From positions 5,005,409-5,069,408 of the forward strand of contig SDUX01000007.1 of NCBI GenBank assembly GCA_008729055.1: a stretch of DNA of 64,000 bases. The letters run 5' to 3'. A model generated the notes under the pieces. It had not been told where the DNA came from and did no database searches. It saw only the letters and a list, made by a program, of their open reading frames with translations. Numbering within the stretch: position 1 is the first letter of the stretch; each line of letters begins with the position of its first letter. The position numbers were made by a program, and so were the translations under genes. The stretch comes from Pyropia haitanensis. Taxonomy: Eukaryota; Rhodophyta; Bangiophyceae; Bangiales; Bangiaceae. This document shows, piece after piece, positions 42,445 through 55,200 of the stretch.

Positions 42445-45400
42445 GGCCGGCGGTCGGCGGTGGTCGCGACGGGGACGGGCCGCGCGGCGGCGTTCGGTGC
42501 CCGGGCGGCCGGCGGGGTCACGGGCATGAGCCCGGGCCAGCCAGCCGGTTGGTTGGGGGGGGGGGGGGGGGAGGCGGAAGTCAAAAAGCTTGGCGCGCGT
42601 TGCGTCAAGAGTGGGGGCGGTGACCCGCGGCGGCGGTCACCCGGCCGTGCTACCCACCGCGCCGCCGACCCACACACCCACCGCCGCCGCCGCCCGCTCC
42701 GCCGCCGCCGCCGGCCCACCCCCCTCCATCACGGAAAACGTGCCACACGGGCGGGGTCCCAGCGGGGCCGCCCGCCCAGCCGCCGGCCGCCGGCCGTCGC
42801 TGCGTAGGGCGGCTGGGAGGGTGTACGGACCGGGGTGGCGGGGGGGGGGTCTGGTGCACCAGGCGCCGTCGCCGCTCCAACGCAGCCCCCTAGACTGCAA
42901 TGGCCAGCAAACTTGGAACAACCATCCCCGCAAAGCAGAGCACGAGCGGGCACGGGCGGGGGAGGGGGAGGGGTGGAACAGAGCCACAAGGACGGCGAGC
43001 GCAGGCGACCAGGCCGTTGCCGTCCCGCGCGCCAGACTCCTTGCCGCATGACGTGGGCGCCACACGCTGTTGAATTTGGCCACAACGGCACTTCAATTTG
43101 GCCAGGAACGCCACCCCTGCAACACGGCGCATTGGCGGCTGCGGAGGCGTTGAAACTCACGGCAGGGATCTAAACGGCTGCCCATTCCACTGCCGCATGC
43201 CACGGGGGCGGTCCACAGCGAGCTGCAGGGGGGGTGTGGGCCTCCAAATTTGTGGTGCCACCCACACACCTCTGATTCGGGCTGCAGGACCCGGTCACCG
43301 TTCCAAATTCTACTAGCGCTGGCCACCAGCCACGCGCCGCTGGGCGCGCTCGCGCCGCGCTGCCCTCGCTCTCCCCCCCGCGCTATCGCGTCACACCAGA
43401 CGCACCGGTCCGGGGCTGCCCCTCGCGATGGATCTTGGCAACGGCCGCGCTGGGGCGCAGCCGCCCCCGATCCATGCCACCTGGCTCTGGTCCCTTCCCC
43501 CCTGCAAGGGCGCCACCCACGACGGCGTGTGGCGCGCACCACAGACGCCCCCTCTTTGCGCGCCGTGCCGCGCGGCAGGGTGGCCTGATTCGGCGGTGAG
43601 CGGCTGGGCGGTCTAGGCGTAGACGCACCACCGGTGCGGCGGCCTTTTGTCCCCAGGGAACGGTAATAGGCGCACGGCTATGGCGGGGGCGAGGGGTCTC
43701 CCGGTTGCCCACACTTCCTGGCGGTGACGTGGGCGGCGTCGCGGCCCACGTCATCCTGCCATGATGGTCGCTGTCCTTGCTTGCCGTGCCTTCCCAGACA
43801 CGATGGCAGCGCTGCGGCGAGCCAGCCAGCTGCTGGTGGTGTGGGGCGGGGCACCGGCCCTATGCGGGATCTGGCCCGACGCGCACCGCACTCGCCTTCC
43901 ACCCGCGTACCACGCGCACCGCGTTCGCCACACCCCCGCCCCGTGCGTTCCCCCCCGCCGTCGCCACTGGCACCACCCATCCAGGCTACGGCGCTCGTGT
44001 GCGTTCTGGCCAGGCACGCTGCGCTTGCGCACACCGCACGGAACAGGGGCGGCGCCCCAGCAACGGCGGCGGTGCGTGCCCGCCCCGTGCGCTCGTCTGT
44101 TGTGGCTGTCCAAGTCGGTAAGTGGGGATGAGGGGATAGTCGAGGACCGTCCGCAAAGTTCACTCCCAGTGGGCGCAACGGGCAGCGCGACCAGTTGCCC
44201 CCGTTGGGCGCTAGCGGTCTGCCCACGTGGCCAGCCGCCCCTGTCGGACTCGATTGGCCAGGATCTGCTGCGCACCACGCGCCCGGACTAGGTGTGCATG
44301 CGTGAACCCTTTGCCCTGGTGGACGGGCACAGCTCCGTGGGCAGACGTTGCCCACCGACTTGGGTTGACCGGGGAGAGGGGCGCGCGACGTACCGCAACT
44401 ATTCAGTGAGGGCGATGCCAGACCCGCAGTGGGGCTTCAAAGTACATCGACCTTGTAGTGGATCCGGCCTGGAAAGAAAGTAGCGGGACGGAGTCGACGC
44501 GTCGATCAACAACCATGCGGGTAGCGTGAGGACATACTGGCGACAGCGCGTGCCGTTGCTGCCAGTAGGTGAGAGAACGGAGCAAAGTAGGATCCGGGAC
44601 TCGCTACGTCAGCTGCCAATAGAGTGTGGCGTAATGCGAAAGGAGCGTAGCGTTGGTTGCGCGCTTCGACAACCGCAGCGTTCAGTGATGAGCGCTGGCG
44701 AACGCGAACGCTCTCATGACGCCCTCAAAGATTGCTCTGGCCGGTTTCTCTTTACCACGCGAGAGCGACTGGTGGGTGCAATGGGTGTGCCTACTACTGG
44801 GGTGTGGTGGGCGCACATGCTACGGGATGAGGTAGGTGTTCCTGCTATGATGCGTGCTGCGCGTTTCTGCTATGAAGCGTGCTTTGTGTTCCTGCTACGT
44901 CAGCTCTCTCAAATTTGGCTCCAGTCGAAGAGACGAACATTGCTTGTCAACAGCTGCTCAGCCAATGATAGGCGCAGATGGCATGATCCAGCCAATGAGG
45001 CGCTGTTGCACACACGTCGTCAAGAGAAATTTTTCGGTAAACTAAAATACTGCTTCTCGGGAGCGGCGTGTCTCTTTGCCAACTGGTCCCTGTCTTGTGA
45101 GTACGTGAAACAAGTGTACACAATTGTAGTCAGAACTCGTGTGCATCCAAGGAAGCGGCCTGACCCGCGAACAGCAATTGGCGCCAAAAGTGAGCGAACC
45201 GGGACACCGGCAGCCCCGCGCGGCGTCGGTCTTCTCTGCAATACGCTGCGCGCCACTGCGGGGTCAACCTCCGGCACCACGCGGCCCTCACCGAGTTCTG
45301 GGTCTGCTCATCCCGCCGCGACCGCCACGTTGTCCCCCTTTCGCTGGTCGTACTCCCACTGCCACACCTGCTGGCTGTGCTGCTATATTGCATCCCCACT

Positions 45401-45480
45401 TCTCTGCGTGCCCTCCCTCGGCTTGCTATCTCCCTGCTACGCCCACTGGTGGCTGCCCCAACCCTCCCCCAGACCATGCG
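42445..45480. other. Intergenic region between REJ-like gene and CDC45
   Basis: 3 kb between divergent genes. It has a G12 run near 42557-42570, GC-rich DNA to 44300 and more balanced DNA from 44400 to 45150. That part carries a 25-base tandem repeat near 44840-44900 (units CTGCTATGATGCGTG... and CTGCTATGAAGCGTG...). Open frames exist but none resembles a known protein. Confidence 0.5.
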
Positions 45481-48102
45481 ATGCTCGTGCCGCAAGACTC
45501 CCTGCCGTCTGCATGGCGGGCGCTGACTCGCCCGTCTGCTGGCCGCGGCCCCGTCCTCATTTTTGCGGCCGCCCCCGACGTGGACGCGGTGGCCGCGACG
45601 GCCACCCTGGCTGGCCTCCTGCGCGCGCAGCTGGTGCGCTACGAGGTCCACCCGGTGGCGGGGTATGGGGACCTCGTCTCGCGCTTCCGTTCGTTGACAG
45701 ACCCGCTGACGGGGGTGGACCCGCGGGCGGCGTTGTGCGTCAACTGCGGGGCGCGGGTGGACCTGGCGGGGCTGCTGCTGTCGTCCGCGGCGGGCGCCGA
45801 CGGCGAGGGGGAGGAGGGTTCCGGCGTGGACGGCGACGGCGCGACGCTCGGTGGCGGCGGGGGGGGTGGCCGCCACGTCCGACTGTTTGTGCTCGACTCG
45901 CACCGGCCGGTGCACCTGGCGCACGTGGAGAGCGACGTGACGTCGGTGTTTGTGGACGCCGCGACGGCAGAGGAGGTGGACGTGGATCGGCTGCCGATGC
46001 GGGGCTTTGAGGACTCGTACGGGTTTGTGGAGGTTGACTCGGATGTCGATGACGACTCGTCTGGGGACTCGGAGGGGGGCGGCGGCACCGACGATGAGAG
46101 TGCTGGTTCCAGGGAGGGGGGGGGGAGCGACGACGAGGAGGATGACGCGGACTCGTTCATTGACGATGGGGATGACGAGGAACCTCGGCCACGGCGGCGA
46201 AGAAACCGCCGGGGTGGGGACGACGACACCGGCAGTGGCGACGAGGAGGAAGATGACGAGGAGGAAGAGGTGGTCACCACCGGGCGTTCTCGGTTACGGC
46301 GAGGCAGCGCTCCCCCCCGTCCGCAGCCAAGACGGCGGCCACGTCCCACTGCCGGCAGCGACGTGGACGGAGACGGCGACGGTGACGGCGACGACGACGA
46401 TGGCAACGAAGAGGGCAGTGCCCCCCCCCCTACCCCCCGCCGACGAACACGGCCACGGGACGCCTCTCCCCCTCCCGGCAGCAGTCGAAAGGGCCGCTCT
46501 CCCACCACCCGCCGGCGTCCGCGCAAGCGCGTGCGCGTCAGCGCGGCGGAGCAGTCCCTCCGCGACCGCGCCGCCGCGTACTATGCCCGCGGAGAGGCGG
46601 GCGCGCCATCGTCAGTGGTGGCCCACCGGCTGGCGCGGTCGGTCAACCGGGCGTCGCCCGCGTCGCTGTGGCACGCGGCCATTGGCGCGTCGGAGCAGCT
46701 GCTGTTCCACCGCTCCCCCCCGGCGGCGTGTGCCGCGATCGCGGCGGCCATCCGGGCGGACCTGCCCGTCCTCTTCCCCGGCGCCGCGGCGGCCGCGGCG
46801 GGTGCGGCGGCCGGCGGGGGCGGCGGCAGCGGGGGGGGCAGGCGCCGTCAAGACGGCGACGCCGACCCCGACGGCGGCGGCCTGTGGGAGTATGACGACC
46901 CGGACGAGGCGCCAGGCGGTGGCGGCCTCGCGTCGTCTGTGGCCGGCGTGCTGGCCGACGGTACGGCCGTGGACGCGGACGTTGTGTTGGCCTCTCGGGA
47001 GCTGCGGCTGGAGCTGCTGCGCCACAGTAGCCTGCTCGCGTCGCTCACCCACTCGGCGCACGTGGCGGCGCGCGTCGGCGCGTGGCACGCGGGCGGGCGG
47101 GCCAAGGTGGCGGAGCTCCTTGCCACGCTCGGCATCCCCGCCGCCGAGGCATCCCAGCGGTGGCCCTACATGCGGCGCGAGTGCAAGGCCGCCCTGCACG
47201 GCGCGTTTGGCGTCGCGTCGGCCGCTGAGGCGCCCCCGTCGGTGCGCGCGTTTGGGCTGGGCGAAATGGCCTACGACTCGTTTTTGCGCGTCCGCCGCGG
47301 GCACCGGGGGGTGGTGTCGGCCGCGGACGCGGCGCTGTGTGTGGCGGCAACGTTGGAGCTCGGGGACATCGCCGCCGCCGCCGCGGCGGGGGCCACCACG
47401 TTTGGTGCAGCTGGCGGCGGCGGCCGCGGTGGCGCCAACGGCGGCGTGGCCGGCGGCACTGGCGAGATGAGCCTCGCGCAGCGGCTGTACGGCGGCAGCG
47501 ACGATGACGTGACGCTGACCGCCGGCGTGGAGACCCGCTTTTGGAAAGCCTATGACGGCCTCGGCGACGTCGGCGACGGCCTCAGTCGGGGCCTGTCGCT
47601 CGCCGCGGAGCTCCAGCAGCTCATCGCCGAGGTGGGCGGGGAGGTCCTCCAGCGCCGCGGCTTTGTGCCGTCGGGCCCCTTCCGCTACGCCTTCCTCCGC
47701 GACACCCACCGCGCGGAGCTGTGTGGCCAGCCGCTGCTGCTGGTGCGGCTGGGGCTCTTCCTCCGCGACGCCCTCCGCGTGCAGGGCGGGCGGGACAAGC
47801 CGTTTGTGGTGGTCGCGCGGGTGCCCCCGCACTGGGCGGCCAAGGAGGGGCGGCGGGCGCCTGCCGATGGGCCGGGCGGCGGGGCACCCGGCCGGGGCGG
47901 CGGCAGTGGCGGCCGCCGCCGCGACTGGCTGGCTGTGGCGGTGACCGGCGCGCACGGCGGCAACGCGTTTGGCGCCAAGTTTCGCGCCGCTGCCGCGCGC
48001 AACGGCTCGGCGGTGGCGTTTGACGGCTTTGACGCGGCCGTCGTGGAGGTGGCTGACGGACAGGAGACAGAATTCATCCGCTTCCTCCACGACGTGATGT
48101 AG
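45481..48102 (+). CDS. CDC45: CDC45 replication initiation factor
   Basis: ATG 45481, 873 residues, single exon. CDC45 joins MCM2-7 and GINS as the replicative CMG helicase and has a DHH-like fold. Visible: VLIFAAAPDVDAVAA at the start, YEVHPVAGYGDL, LFVLDSHRPVHLAHV, an acidic/basic disordered block (about residues 195-360; DDDSSGDSEGG, DEEEDDEEEEVV, RRRPRKRVRVS), RDRAAAYYARGEAGAP, SLWHAAIGASEQLL, ELLRHSSLLASL, AFGLGEMAYDSFLRV, SGPFRYAFLRDTHRAEL, FGAKFRAAAARNGSAVAFDG and ETEFIRFLHDVM at the end. The block order matches CDC45. Family members are usually 560-650 residues; the extra length is the disordered block and Gly/Ala loops. Convergent with the YlqF GTPase, 140 bases apart. Confidence 0.96.
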   Translation: MLVPQDSLPSAWRALTRPSAGRGPVLIFAAAPDVDAVAATATLAGLLRAQLVRYEVHPVAGYGDLVSRFRSLTDPLTGVDPRAALCVNCGARVDLAGLLLSSAAGADGEGEEGSGVDGDGATLGGGGGGGRHVRLFVLDSHRPVHLAHVESDVTSVFVDAATAEEVDVDRLPMRGFEDSYGFVEVDSDVDDDSSGDSEGGGGTDDESAGSREGGGSDDEEDDADSFIDDGDDEEPRPRRRRNRRGGDDDTGSGDEEEDDEEEEVVTTGRSRLRRGSAPPRPQPRRRPRPTAGSDVDGDGDGDGDDDDGNEEGSAPPPTPRRRTRPRDASPPPGSSRKGRSPTTRRRPRKRVRVSAAEQSLRDRAAAYYARGEAGAPSSVVAHRLARSVNRASPASLWHAAIGASEQLLFHRSPPAACAAIAAAIRADLPVLFPGAAAAAAGAAAGGGGGSGGGRRRQDGDADPDGGGLWEYDDPDEAPGGGGLASSVAGVLADGTAVDADVVLASRELRLELLRHSSLLASLTHSAHVAARVGAWHAGGRAKVAELLATLGIPAAEASQRWPYMRRECKAALHGAFGVASAAEAPPSVRAFGLGEMAYDSFLRVRRGHRGVVSAADAALCVAATLELGDIAAAAAAGATTFGAAGGGGRGGANGGVAGGTGEMSLAQRLYGGSDDDVTLTAGVETRFWKAYDGLGDVGDGLSRGLSLAAELQQLIAEVGGEVLQRRGFVPSGPFRYAFLRDTHRAELCGQPLLLVRLGLFLRDALRVQGGRDKPFVVVARVPPHWAAKEGRRAPADGPGGGAPGRGGGSGGRRRDWLAVAVTGAHGGNAFGAKFRAAAARNGSAVAFDGFDAAVVEVADGQETEFIRFLHDVM

Positions 48103-48243
48103 GGCGTGAGCGGGGAAGGGGGGGACTGGGTGCTGTACAGAGGCCGCCACCCATGGCCGTGGGCAATGGGAGAGCAGACGCGCACACTTTTGGTCGAGGA
48201 CCCCACTCTAGGCGTGTGACATCTGAGGCACCGTCGCAGCATT

Positions 48244-49826
48244 TCAAGCCCCACCCGTGCCACCGGGGTCATTCTCGAGCAGCTTCCGCACGGGCCGTCG
48301 TTCTGCCAACGCGCCGTCGGCACTTGGGCTCTTTTTTTGAAAGAATGGCAACGCCTTGGGCGGCCTACCCCCCCTCTGGTGCGCCCCCCCCAGCGGCATC
48401 CCCCTCGCCATCGCCGTCGCCATCGAGCGTGGGCGGCGCCTCGAGGCCAATCGGCCCGAGGAGCCCCCCCGAAAGTCGTTCAGCATCCGCACCGCCATCC
48501 GGTGGAGGTCCCCCCGGTACAGCGCCGCCGCGGCGGCGTGGAGGTACCCCTCCCCCGTGTGCCCCGCGACGGGCACCCGGTAGCGGCGCTCCACCGCGGC
48601 GAGGTCCACATACCCCGGCCACCGCGCGGCGACCGCCACCAGCTCCGTCACCAGCGCCGCCGCCATCACCTGGTCATCGTACGCGGCGGTGCCGATATCG
48701 TCGCACAGCGCGAGGCGCACGGCGGTGGACTGCGACACGAGCTTGGCCGGGATGATGCCCGGCATGTCGAGGAGCTCCAGGTCCTCAGACAGGCGCACCC
48801 ACTGCAGCTGCCGCGTCACGCCCGGCGTGTTGGCCGACCGCACCGCGCGGCGGCCGACGAGGCGGTTGATGAGGGCGGACTTGCCCACGTTGGGGTACCC
48901 AATCACCACCACCCGCACGGGGCGGGGGCGGAGGCCCCGCGCCGCCCGCCGCGCATTGACGCTGGCGCCGGCCGCCAGCGCCGCCGCCCGCACCCCGCGC
49001 ACGCCGTCGCCGGTTTTGGCATTGATGAAGCGGGGGGGGGTGACCGCCGCCGCCGCGGGCGGCGGGGCGCCACCAGCAGCGCCACGGCCGCCACCACCCG
49101 CGGCGGCAGCGCCGGCTGGGGCGTCGCCCCCCCCGCGGGCGACGGGCGGTGGACGCCGCCCCCCCCCCCCCCCCCCACCGCCCGCCGCTCCGCCTCGGCC
49201 ACATAGTACCGCCGCCAGTCGGCGCGGACCACGTCCGGCACGCTGTCGGCGCGGTTCATGACCAGCACCCGCCCCTTGGCGCCCACCCACGCGGCCACAT
49301 CTGGGTGGGCGGTCGCCGTCGGGATGCGGCAGTCGCGCACCTCAACGACAACGTCGACGAGCTTGAGCGTCGCCCGCAGCGACCGCTCCGCCTTGGCAAT
49401 GTGGCCCGGGTACCACTGGATGACCGGCGCGAGGGAGCCAACGTTGGACAGCGCCCCGCGCGCGCCGCCGCCGGGCGGCGCGTCCGCCCGCGGGCCCCTG
49501 CGGGGGGTCCAGTCGACCGCCGCGGCCGCCGCGTCGGCGGCCGCCCCGGGCGGCCGCCGCCCGCGGCGGCCGCCGCCGCCGCCGCCGGCCGCCGCGGCTG
49601 TCGCGTCGCCGCCGCCGCCGCCGCCGCCGCTGCCGCCGCCGCTGCCGCTGCCGCCGCCGCCGCCGCCGCCCCGCGGGCCGGCCTTGGCAGCCGCCACCGC
49701 CCGGCGGGCCTCGGCGGCACGCGCAAAGGGGGAGCGGGGGGCCGCCGCGGCCTTGCCCGCCCCTGCGTGGCGGCTGCCGCCCGACGCGGGCCGCCGGGAA
49801 CGCCGGCTGCTGCTGCCGCGGCGGCT

Positions 49827-49870
<44 letters not shown>

Positions 49871-50093
49871 TGCACGGCGGCGCCGGCCGGGCGCCGCCGC
49901 CGACCGTCGTTGGCGTGGCGGTCCGCCCCAGGCGCAACGCGCGTGTCTGACCACCGCCCCCTAATGTGGCGCGGCGGAGGGTGTCGGCGGCCGCGGCGGC
50001 GGTGGCCGGGGCGCCGCGGCGTGCGCCGCCGCGGAGGGCGGCCAGCGCCAGGGCGGGTGCCAGGGGGGGGAGGAAGGCCGCCAGCGGACGCAT
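48244..50093 (-). CDS. Circularly permuted GTPase, YlqF/RbgA/MTG1 family, plastid or mitochondrial
   Basis: ATG 50093 opens MRPLAAFLPPLAPALALAAL, an organelle-targeting leader, then Gly/Arg low complexity. The domain starts APVIQWYPGHIAKAERSLRA, the YlqF hallmark (WFPGHM-type). G motifs come in permuted order: G4 VLVMNRADSV, G5-like FINAKTGDGV, G1 IGYPNVGKSALINRL, G2 NTPGVTR, G3 LLDMPGIIP. These proteins act in large ribosomal subunit assembly. G4 reads NRAD rather than NKAD. G4 and G1 are in different frames, switching at the 18-base C tract 49159-49176 (+ strand). The C-terminal half and the stop at 48244 are intact. The family is usually 280-400 residues; the N-terminal leader of about 190 residues and Gly blocks account for the excess. 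Confidence 0.88.
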
Positions 50094-51392
50094 GACGGCT
50101 GGTCAGAGAGGGGAGGCGAGGAGAAGGGGGGGTGTGGGTGGGGGTGGGAGTGGGTGGGGGGGGGGACGAACGTCGCCGCGTTGGCCACTGCGACGGCCGT
50201 GGCGGGCTGCGTGGCGCGGGAGGGGGGACGGGGTGGCGGCCGGAGGCGGGTGGGCGGGCGGGACGAGGGCACCAAGAGCGCCGAGGCGAAAGAGCCGGGA
50301 GGAGGGTCCACGACGGCGACACTGACTGAAAGACTGATCCACATTCAGTGATAGCCGGCTGAAATGAGTTCTTGCTTTTCTAAGCACATGGGAGGAATTG
50401 ATCGTTTCCCTTCACAGTCAACGGATCACAGTCCGATGAGTTTTGAACGAGCACTTTCTCGACAGGTTGCCGTCAAGAACATATCTGACAGTTCTCGCTG
50501 GAATTTTCATCAAGCAATCCATCTCTGTCCGACCAAAGTTGGGTCGTGCCGTGTTCGCGACCCGTGCCTGTCTCGGAGCGCAGGTGTGCGTCGGCCCCGG
50601 GCAAACGAGCCGGCGCCAACGAGGCTGCCATGGACTGGGTGCGGACCTGACATTGGTAGCGCGCCGGCGACATTCGGGCGGGTCGTTCCCGTCTCTGTTC
50701 GCGCTCGGGGCGCGCGGCTGCTCGCCGGTGCACGCCACGGCGGACTTGGGCGCGGCAGGTGGCGGGGAGAGGCGATGCCAAGATGACTCCGCCTAGTCGG
50801 CAGCGCACTGCCAAACCGAGGCCAGTGCGCTGGAGGGCGGGCGGCGAAGGACGAATGTGTTGGGAATGAGCGGGAACGAGCCAAGTACGGGGAGGCTTGC
50901 CCCGTCATTCCCGGACGCACGTGGCAGTGGTCCGACCAGTAGGCCACCGGGGACGAGCCGGGGTGTGGCACGAGCGGGGTTGCTGACAAGTGCGGCAAGG
51001 GGCGGACGTATGGCGCCGGCAGGGTGTGTGCCGCCGGATGACATTGCACCCCCCGTACGAGAGGATTGTGCCCACCACAGGTGGGGATCGCGCAAGGCGA
51101 ATTGGCTCCGGATGGGCACAAGGCAGGCGCACACCGTACACGACACCAAGGGGAGAGTGAGGGTGCGGGAGAGTGCGCGAGAGGACCGTCCCGGCGGGAA
51201 GGCGTGCCCGCCAGCGAGAGAGGTAACACGAGGAGTGTGCCTGAGCGAGAGACGGGCGGCCAGAGGGAGGGCGGCGAGAGGCCCACTGCAAGATGGGCGG
51301 GCGCTCCTTGAGAGTAGATAAGCGAGGGCTCCATGGGCGAGCCATGGGGGTCCTGAGCAAGAGAAGGAACTTTGCTTTGGAACCGAGTCTGT
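50094..51392. other. Intergenic region between YlqF-type GTPase gene and LTR retrotransposon
   Basis: 1.3 kb, no gene recognised. G-rich near the GTPase promoter (50110-50230), balanced after that. The retrotransposon inserted at its right edge. Confidence 0.55.
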
Positions 51393-51397
51393 GTGCA
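51393..51397 (+). repeat. 5-bp target site duplication, left
   Basis: gtgca, matching 58765-58769. Confidence 0.92.
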
Positions 51398-52258
51398 TGT
51401 GAGGCACCACCCACACACGGGCAGCCCTCAACGTACTGGCGCCGGTGTCAGCAACCCGTGCACCAATGAGGATGCCGGGCGCGGGGAAGGTGACGGGTGG
51501 GATGACGGTGATGGGGGTGGGGAAGAGGATGGGCGTGACGTCGGTGAGGGTCGAGGGGGTCGAAGGTAAAGGAGGTCTTTGTGTCTCTGTCTGTGGTTGT
51601 TCCCCCGAGGTCTCTCCCGGTGGCGCCCACACTCACGCATTATATACCCCCAGGGGGGCACCCAGGGTGCCCCAAAGCATGCAATTGCCCGTCGTGCCGG
51701 TGGACGGCACCAAAGCTCTCAAAACAAAGCATGGGCTCTCAGAACAAAGCAAGGGTGGGCGTGTGCGCCCCAAGGCGCCCCACCAGAAAGCCCCAAACGG
51801 GGGGGGGACGGTGTGCGGCGCTCGTAGCGCCGCGCGGCTGGCCCCACGCGCCATTCGACCCGAAAAGCCTCAGAGGCGTGTAAGCAGACGCCAGTCTTCG
51901 GGTCGAATATCTCCCGTGGGTCAGCAAGTCTTGTCGCTCCCATTGGTCCACGGGGAGATTGTTCCGGCTTGCTGACGCGTCAGAGATGTGGCTCGTTTTT
52001 TGGTCCGTTAGTCCGTTGATCCGTTGGAGACTGTACCCGTCGGCAGATGAGTCAGGGTAGTGTCGGTTAGCCAATCCGCGGCTCTTGTGCTGACCGTCCG
52101 TTAGTAGTAGATTATCGGACGGACACCGCGGCATGCCCCAGATTACTTTGGAGTTGATGCGTCTTGGAAGGAGTTGGCTGAGAAGGACAGGGAAGGAGAG
52201 GCCCCAGTCCTTATCCCCTAGGCTCCAGTCTTGGGGATTTAAGGGGCATATCCTTACA
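51398..52258 (-). repeat. 3' LTR
   Basis: 861 bases, TG...CA. It differs from the other LTR by three substitutions, near 52007 and 52084-52085. It contains a TATA box on the element strand (TATATAAT, 51646-51639). Confidence 0.95.
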
Positions 52259-52271
52259 CCTCCCCCCCCTT
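52259..52271 (-). other. Polypurine tract
   Basis: AAGGGGGGGGAGG on the minus strand, directly before the 3' LTR. It overlaps the TAA stop of pol. Confidence 0.85.
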
Positions 52272-55200
52272 AGGACGCGCGGCGCAGGAAAGCGTCCAAC
52301 ACCTCAGGTGCGTTCGCAAGGTCTTGCTTGGTCAGCCAGGAGTTCTCGCTGACGTCACAGCCTTTCCACTTGACCAGGTACTGTAGTCGTCCACGGCGCT
52401 TTCGTGACCTTATGATGGAGTCGACTTCGTACTCGACAGAACCGTCCGGAAATGCCACCGGAGGCGGAACGGGAGGAAGTCGGCCATAAGGATCAGCGCG
52501 GTACGGCTTCAGCAAGCTCGCATGAAAGGCGTTGTGAACCTTGCGATCGAGCACCGCTTGGGGAAGATCCAGGCGGAACGTCACATCGTTGATACTCTCA
52601 GTGACGCGGTACGGTCCTGAGTACTTGGGCATCAGCTTGCGAGCGCCTTGGAAAGCATCTGGCATAAGGTGTTTGGTACTTAGTAGCACCAGATCGTCCA
52701 CGGCGATCTTGCAAGGTCGGCGATGGCGATTTGCGTACGCCGAGCGCGCCTCATTTGCACTCTTGATGGCTGAGATGGCAGTCTCTTGAGCATGTTGGAG
52801 ACCGCTTAGCCAGTCAGACACTGCAGGCATGCTTGACTCTGAGTTTTCGAGGATGTCCATTGGTACCGTCTTAGGTTCGAATCCGTAGTTCAGGAAGAAA
52901 GGGGAGTACGTTGTAACAGCATTTGGCGACCGGTTGTAGGCTACTTCGGCAGCAACCAGAAAGAGGTCCCAATCGCCTTGGTGATGGTTGACAAAGTTTC
53001 GCAGGATTTCTTCGATCTTCTTGTTCATGATCTCAGTTTGTCCGTCGGTTTGCGGGTGGTACGCTGAAGAGGCCTTGATCTTGACCTTGAGAATCTCCGT
53101 GAGCGACTGCCAGAAGTTGGAGAAGAAAATGCGGTCCCTGTCGCAGACAACATCAGCAGGGAGTCCGTGGTGTCGATAGACGTGATCATGGTAGAGCTGA
53201 GCTGCGACTGGCGCCGTACAGTCTGGCTTCATAGGGGCGAGGCGAATCATCTTGGAGAGGCGGTCGACAACGACGTAAATCCCGTTGTGGCCTCTTGGAG
53301 TCAGAGGAAGAGGCGTGATGAAGTCCATGGAGACACTTGCCCATCGTTGGCTCGGGGGGTCCAAGGGTTTGAGGTGACCCAGAGGTGAATGGGTGCTAGC
53401 CTTGTTCCGCTGGCACAAATCACATGTTTGTACGTATCTTTGGATGTCTTTCCGCATTGTCTTCCAGTAGTACTTGGAAGAGATAACCTTGGTTGTTTTC
53501 TTGACTCCCATGTGCCCTTGGCACGGGACATCATGGTAGTCGTGGAGTAGTCTTTGGCGTAGAGTACCGACGGGGATACACGTACGGTCACCTCGTTTCA
53601 ACAACCTCATGTGTAGCCGGTAGGGAGATACCGGGTCTTTGACTAGGTCGGCAAACTCGGGGTCCGCGTCGTACTCTTGTCTTAAGGTGGCAAGGTCTTG
53701 ATCACTTTGGTTGATGGTCATGAGGTTGTTGATTTCAGTTTTCTTGGGGAGTTCTTCAATGGTCTTGGTCAGCACGCGACTAAGAAGGTCTTGATTGGGG
53801 GCGTGCTTGTCGGGAGCATCTTGTGGCTGCCTGGAAAGGGCATCAGCCACGGGGTTCGAAGTGCCCTTGATTGGGACAATCTTGAACTGGAACTGGTCCA
53901 GAAACTCCAGCCACTTGACTTGGCGATCGTTCAGCTTCTCTTGGGTGCTTAGGTATCTCAGGGACTCATGGTCGGTGTGGACCTCAAAGGGTCTTCCGTA
54001 GAGGTAGCAGCGCCAATGCCGGATAGCTTGTACGACTGCAAGCAGTTCTCTTTCACGAATGCTGTAGCGCTGCTCGTGGATGTTGAGGGTTAACGAGAAG
54101 TACGCCACTGGACGCCGTCCGCGTCCATCATCTTGCTCAAGGACTGCGCCCACAGCATACCCGCTGGCATCTGTAGACACGTAGATTGGGTATCTCTTGT
54201 CGAAAGGCCTTAGCACCGGTGCGCTTGTCGTTAGGTCCTGCAGCTGCTCAAAGGCTTTCTGGGCGTCGGGTGTCCACTCGAAGTCGACATTCCCAGTCAG
54301 CCTCGTTAGCGGCGTAGCTACGGCAGCCATTCCCTTGATGAATCTTCGATAGAAGTTGACCATACCGAGGAAAGATTGTACATCCTTTTTGCTCCTCGGT
54401 GTTGCCCACGTACGGATGGCTTGGACCTTGTAGTCTTCCATAGAGAAGCCTTTCTCGGAGATGACGTGGCCAAGGTAGTCCACAGTAGTTCGAGCGAACT
54501 GGCACTTGCTCAGCTTGGCGTAGAGCTTGTGTTCTCGTAATTTCTCGAGTGCTAATCGTAGGTGCTTGAGGTGATCGTCGTAAGTTTCGCTGTAGACTAG
54601 GATGTCGTCGAGGTAGACACAGATGAAGTCGTACAGATAGGGTCGGAAGACATCGTTCATTAGGTTCATGAAGACCGCGGGTGCATTTGTCAGACCAAAG
54701 GGTACGACGGTGAACTCATAGAATCCGTACTTGGTTCGAAACGCCGTCAAAGGTATTGTTTCTGGGTCAAGGCGAATCTGGTGATAGCCAGAGCGGAGGT
54801 CGATCTTTGTAAAGTACTTGGCCTTTCGCAGTTGGTCAAAGATGTCGTCGATGCGTGGTAGTGGGTACGCGTTCTTGATAGTAGCCTTGTTCAGGGCCCT
54901 GTAGTCGATGCACATTCGCCAGCCACCGTCCTTCTTCGCCGCAAAGAGGACGGAAGAGCCCCACGGTGAGGTGCTTGGTTGGATGAATCCCTTCCTTATG
55001 AGGCCGGCCAGTTGAGTCTTGAGTTCTTCGAGCTCCCATTCGGCTAGTCGGTAAATTCCGCTACGACGCGGTTGGGCGTCATCGGTCAGCTTGATGCTAA
55101 ATTTGTGACTGCGCTCAGGAGGGAGTCCGTCGGGGAGCTCGTCTGGGAAGACGTCAGCGTACTCTTTGAGAATCTCTTGAACTTCTTTCTTGTCTTCGCC

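Noticed and set aside
42500..45450. Several 150-490 residue frames upstream of CDC45
   Set aside because: No known motif, compositional shadows in the GC-rich part, and overlapping frames on both strands. The in-frame sequence before 45481 is not CDC45-like.
51428..52134. Small frames within the LTRs on both strands
   Set aside because: Identical in both LTRs simply because the repeats are identical. No known domain; the LTR is regulatory.
52860..52890. GGTTCGAATCC, resembling a tRNA T-arm
   Set aside because: It lies inside the integrase coding sequence, and no cloverleaf can be drawn around it.
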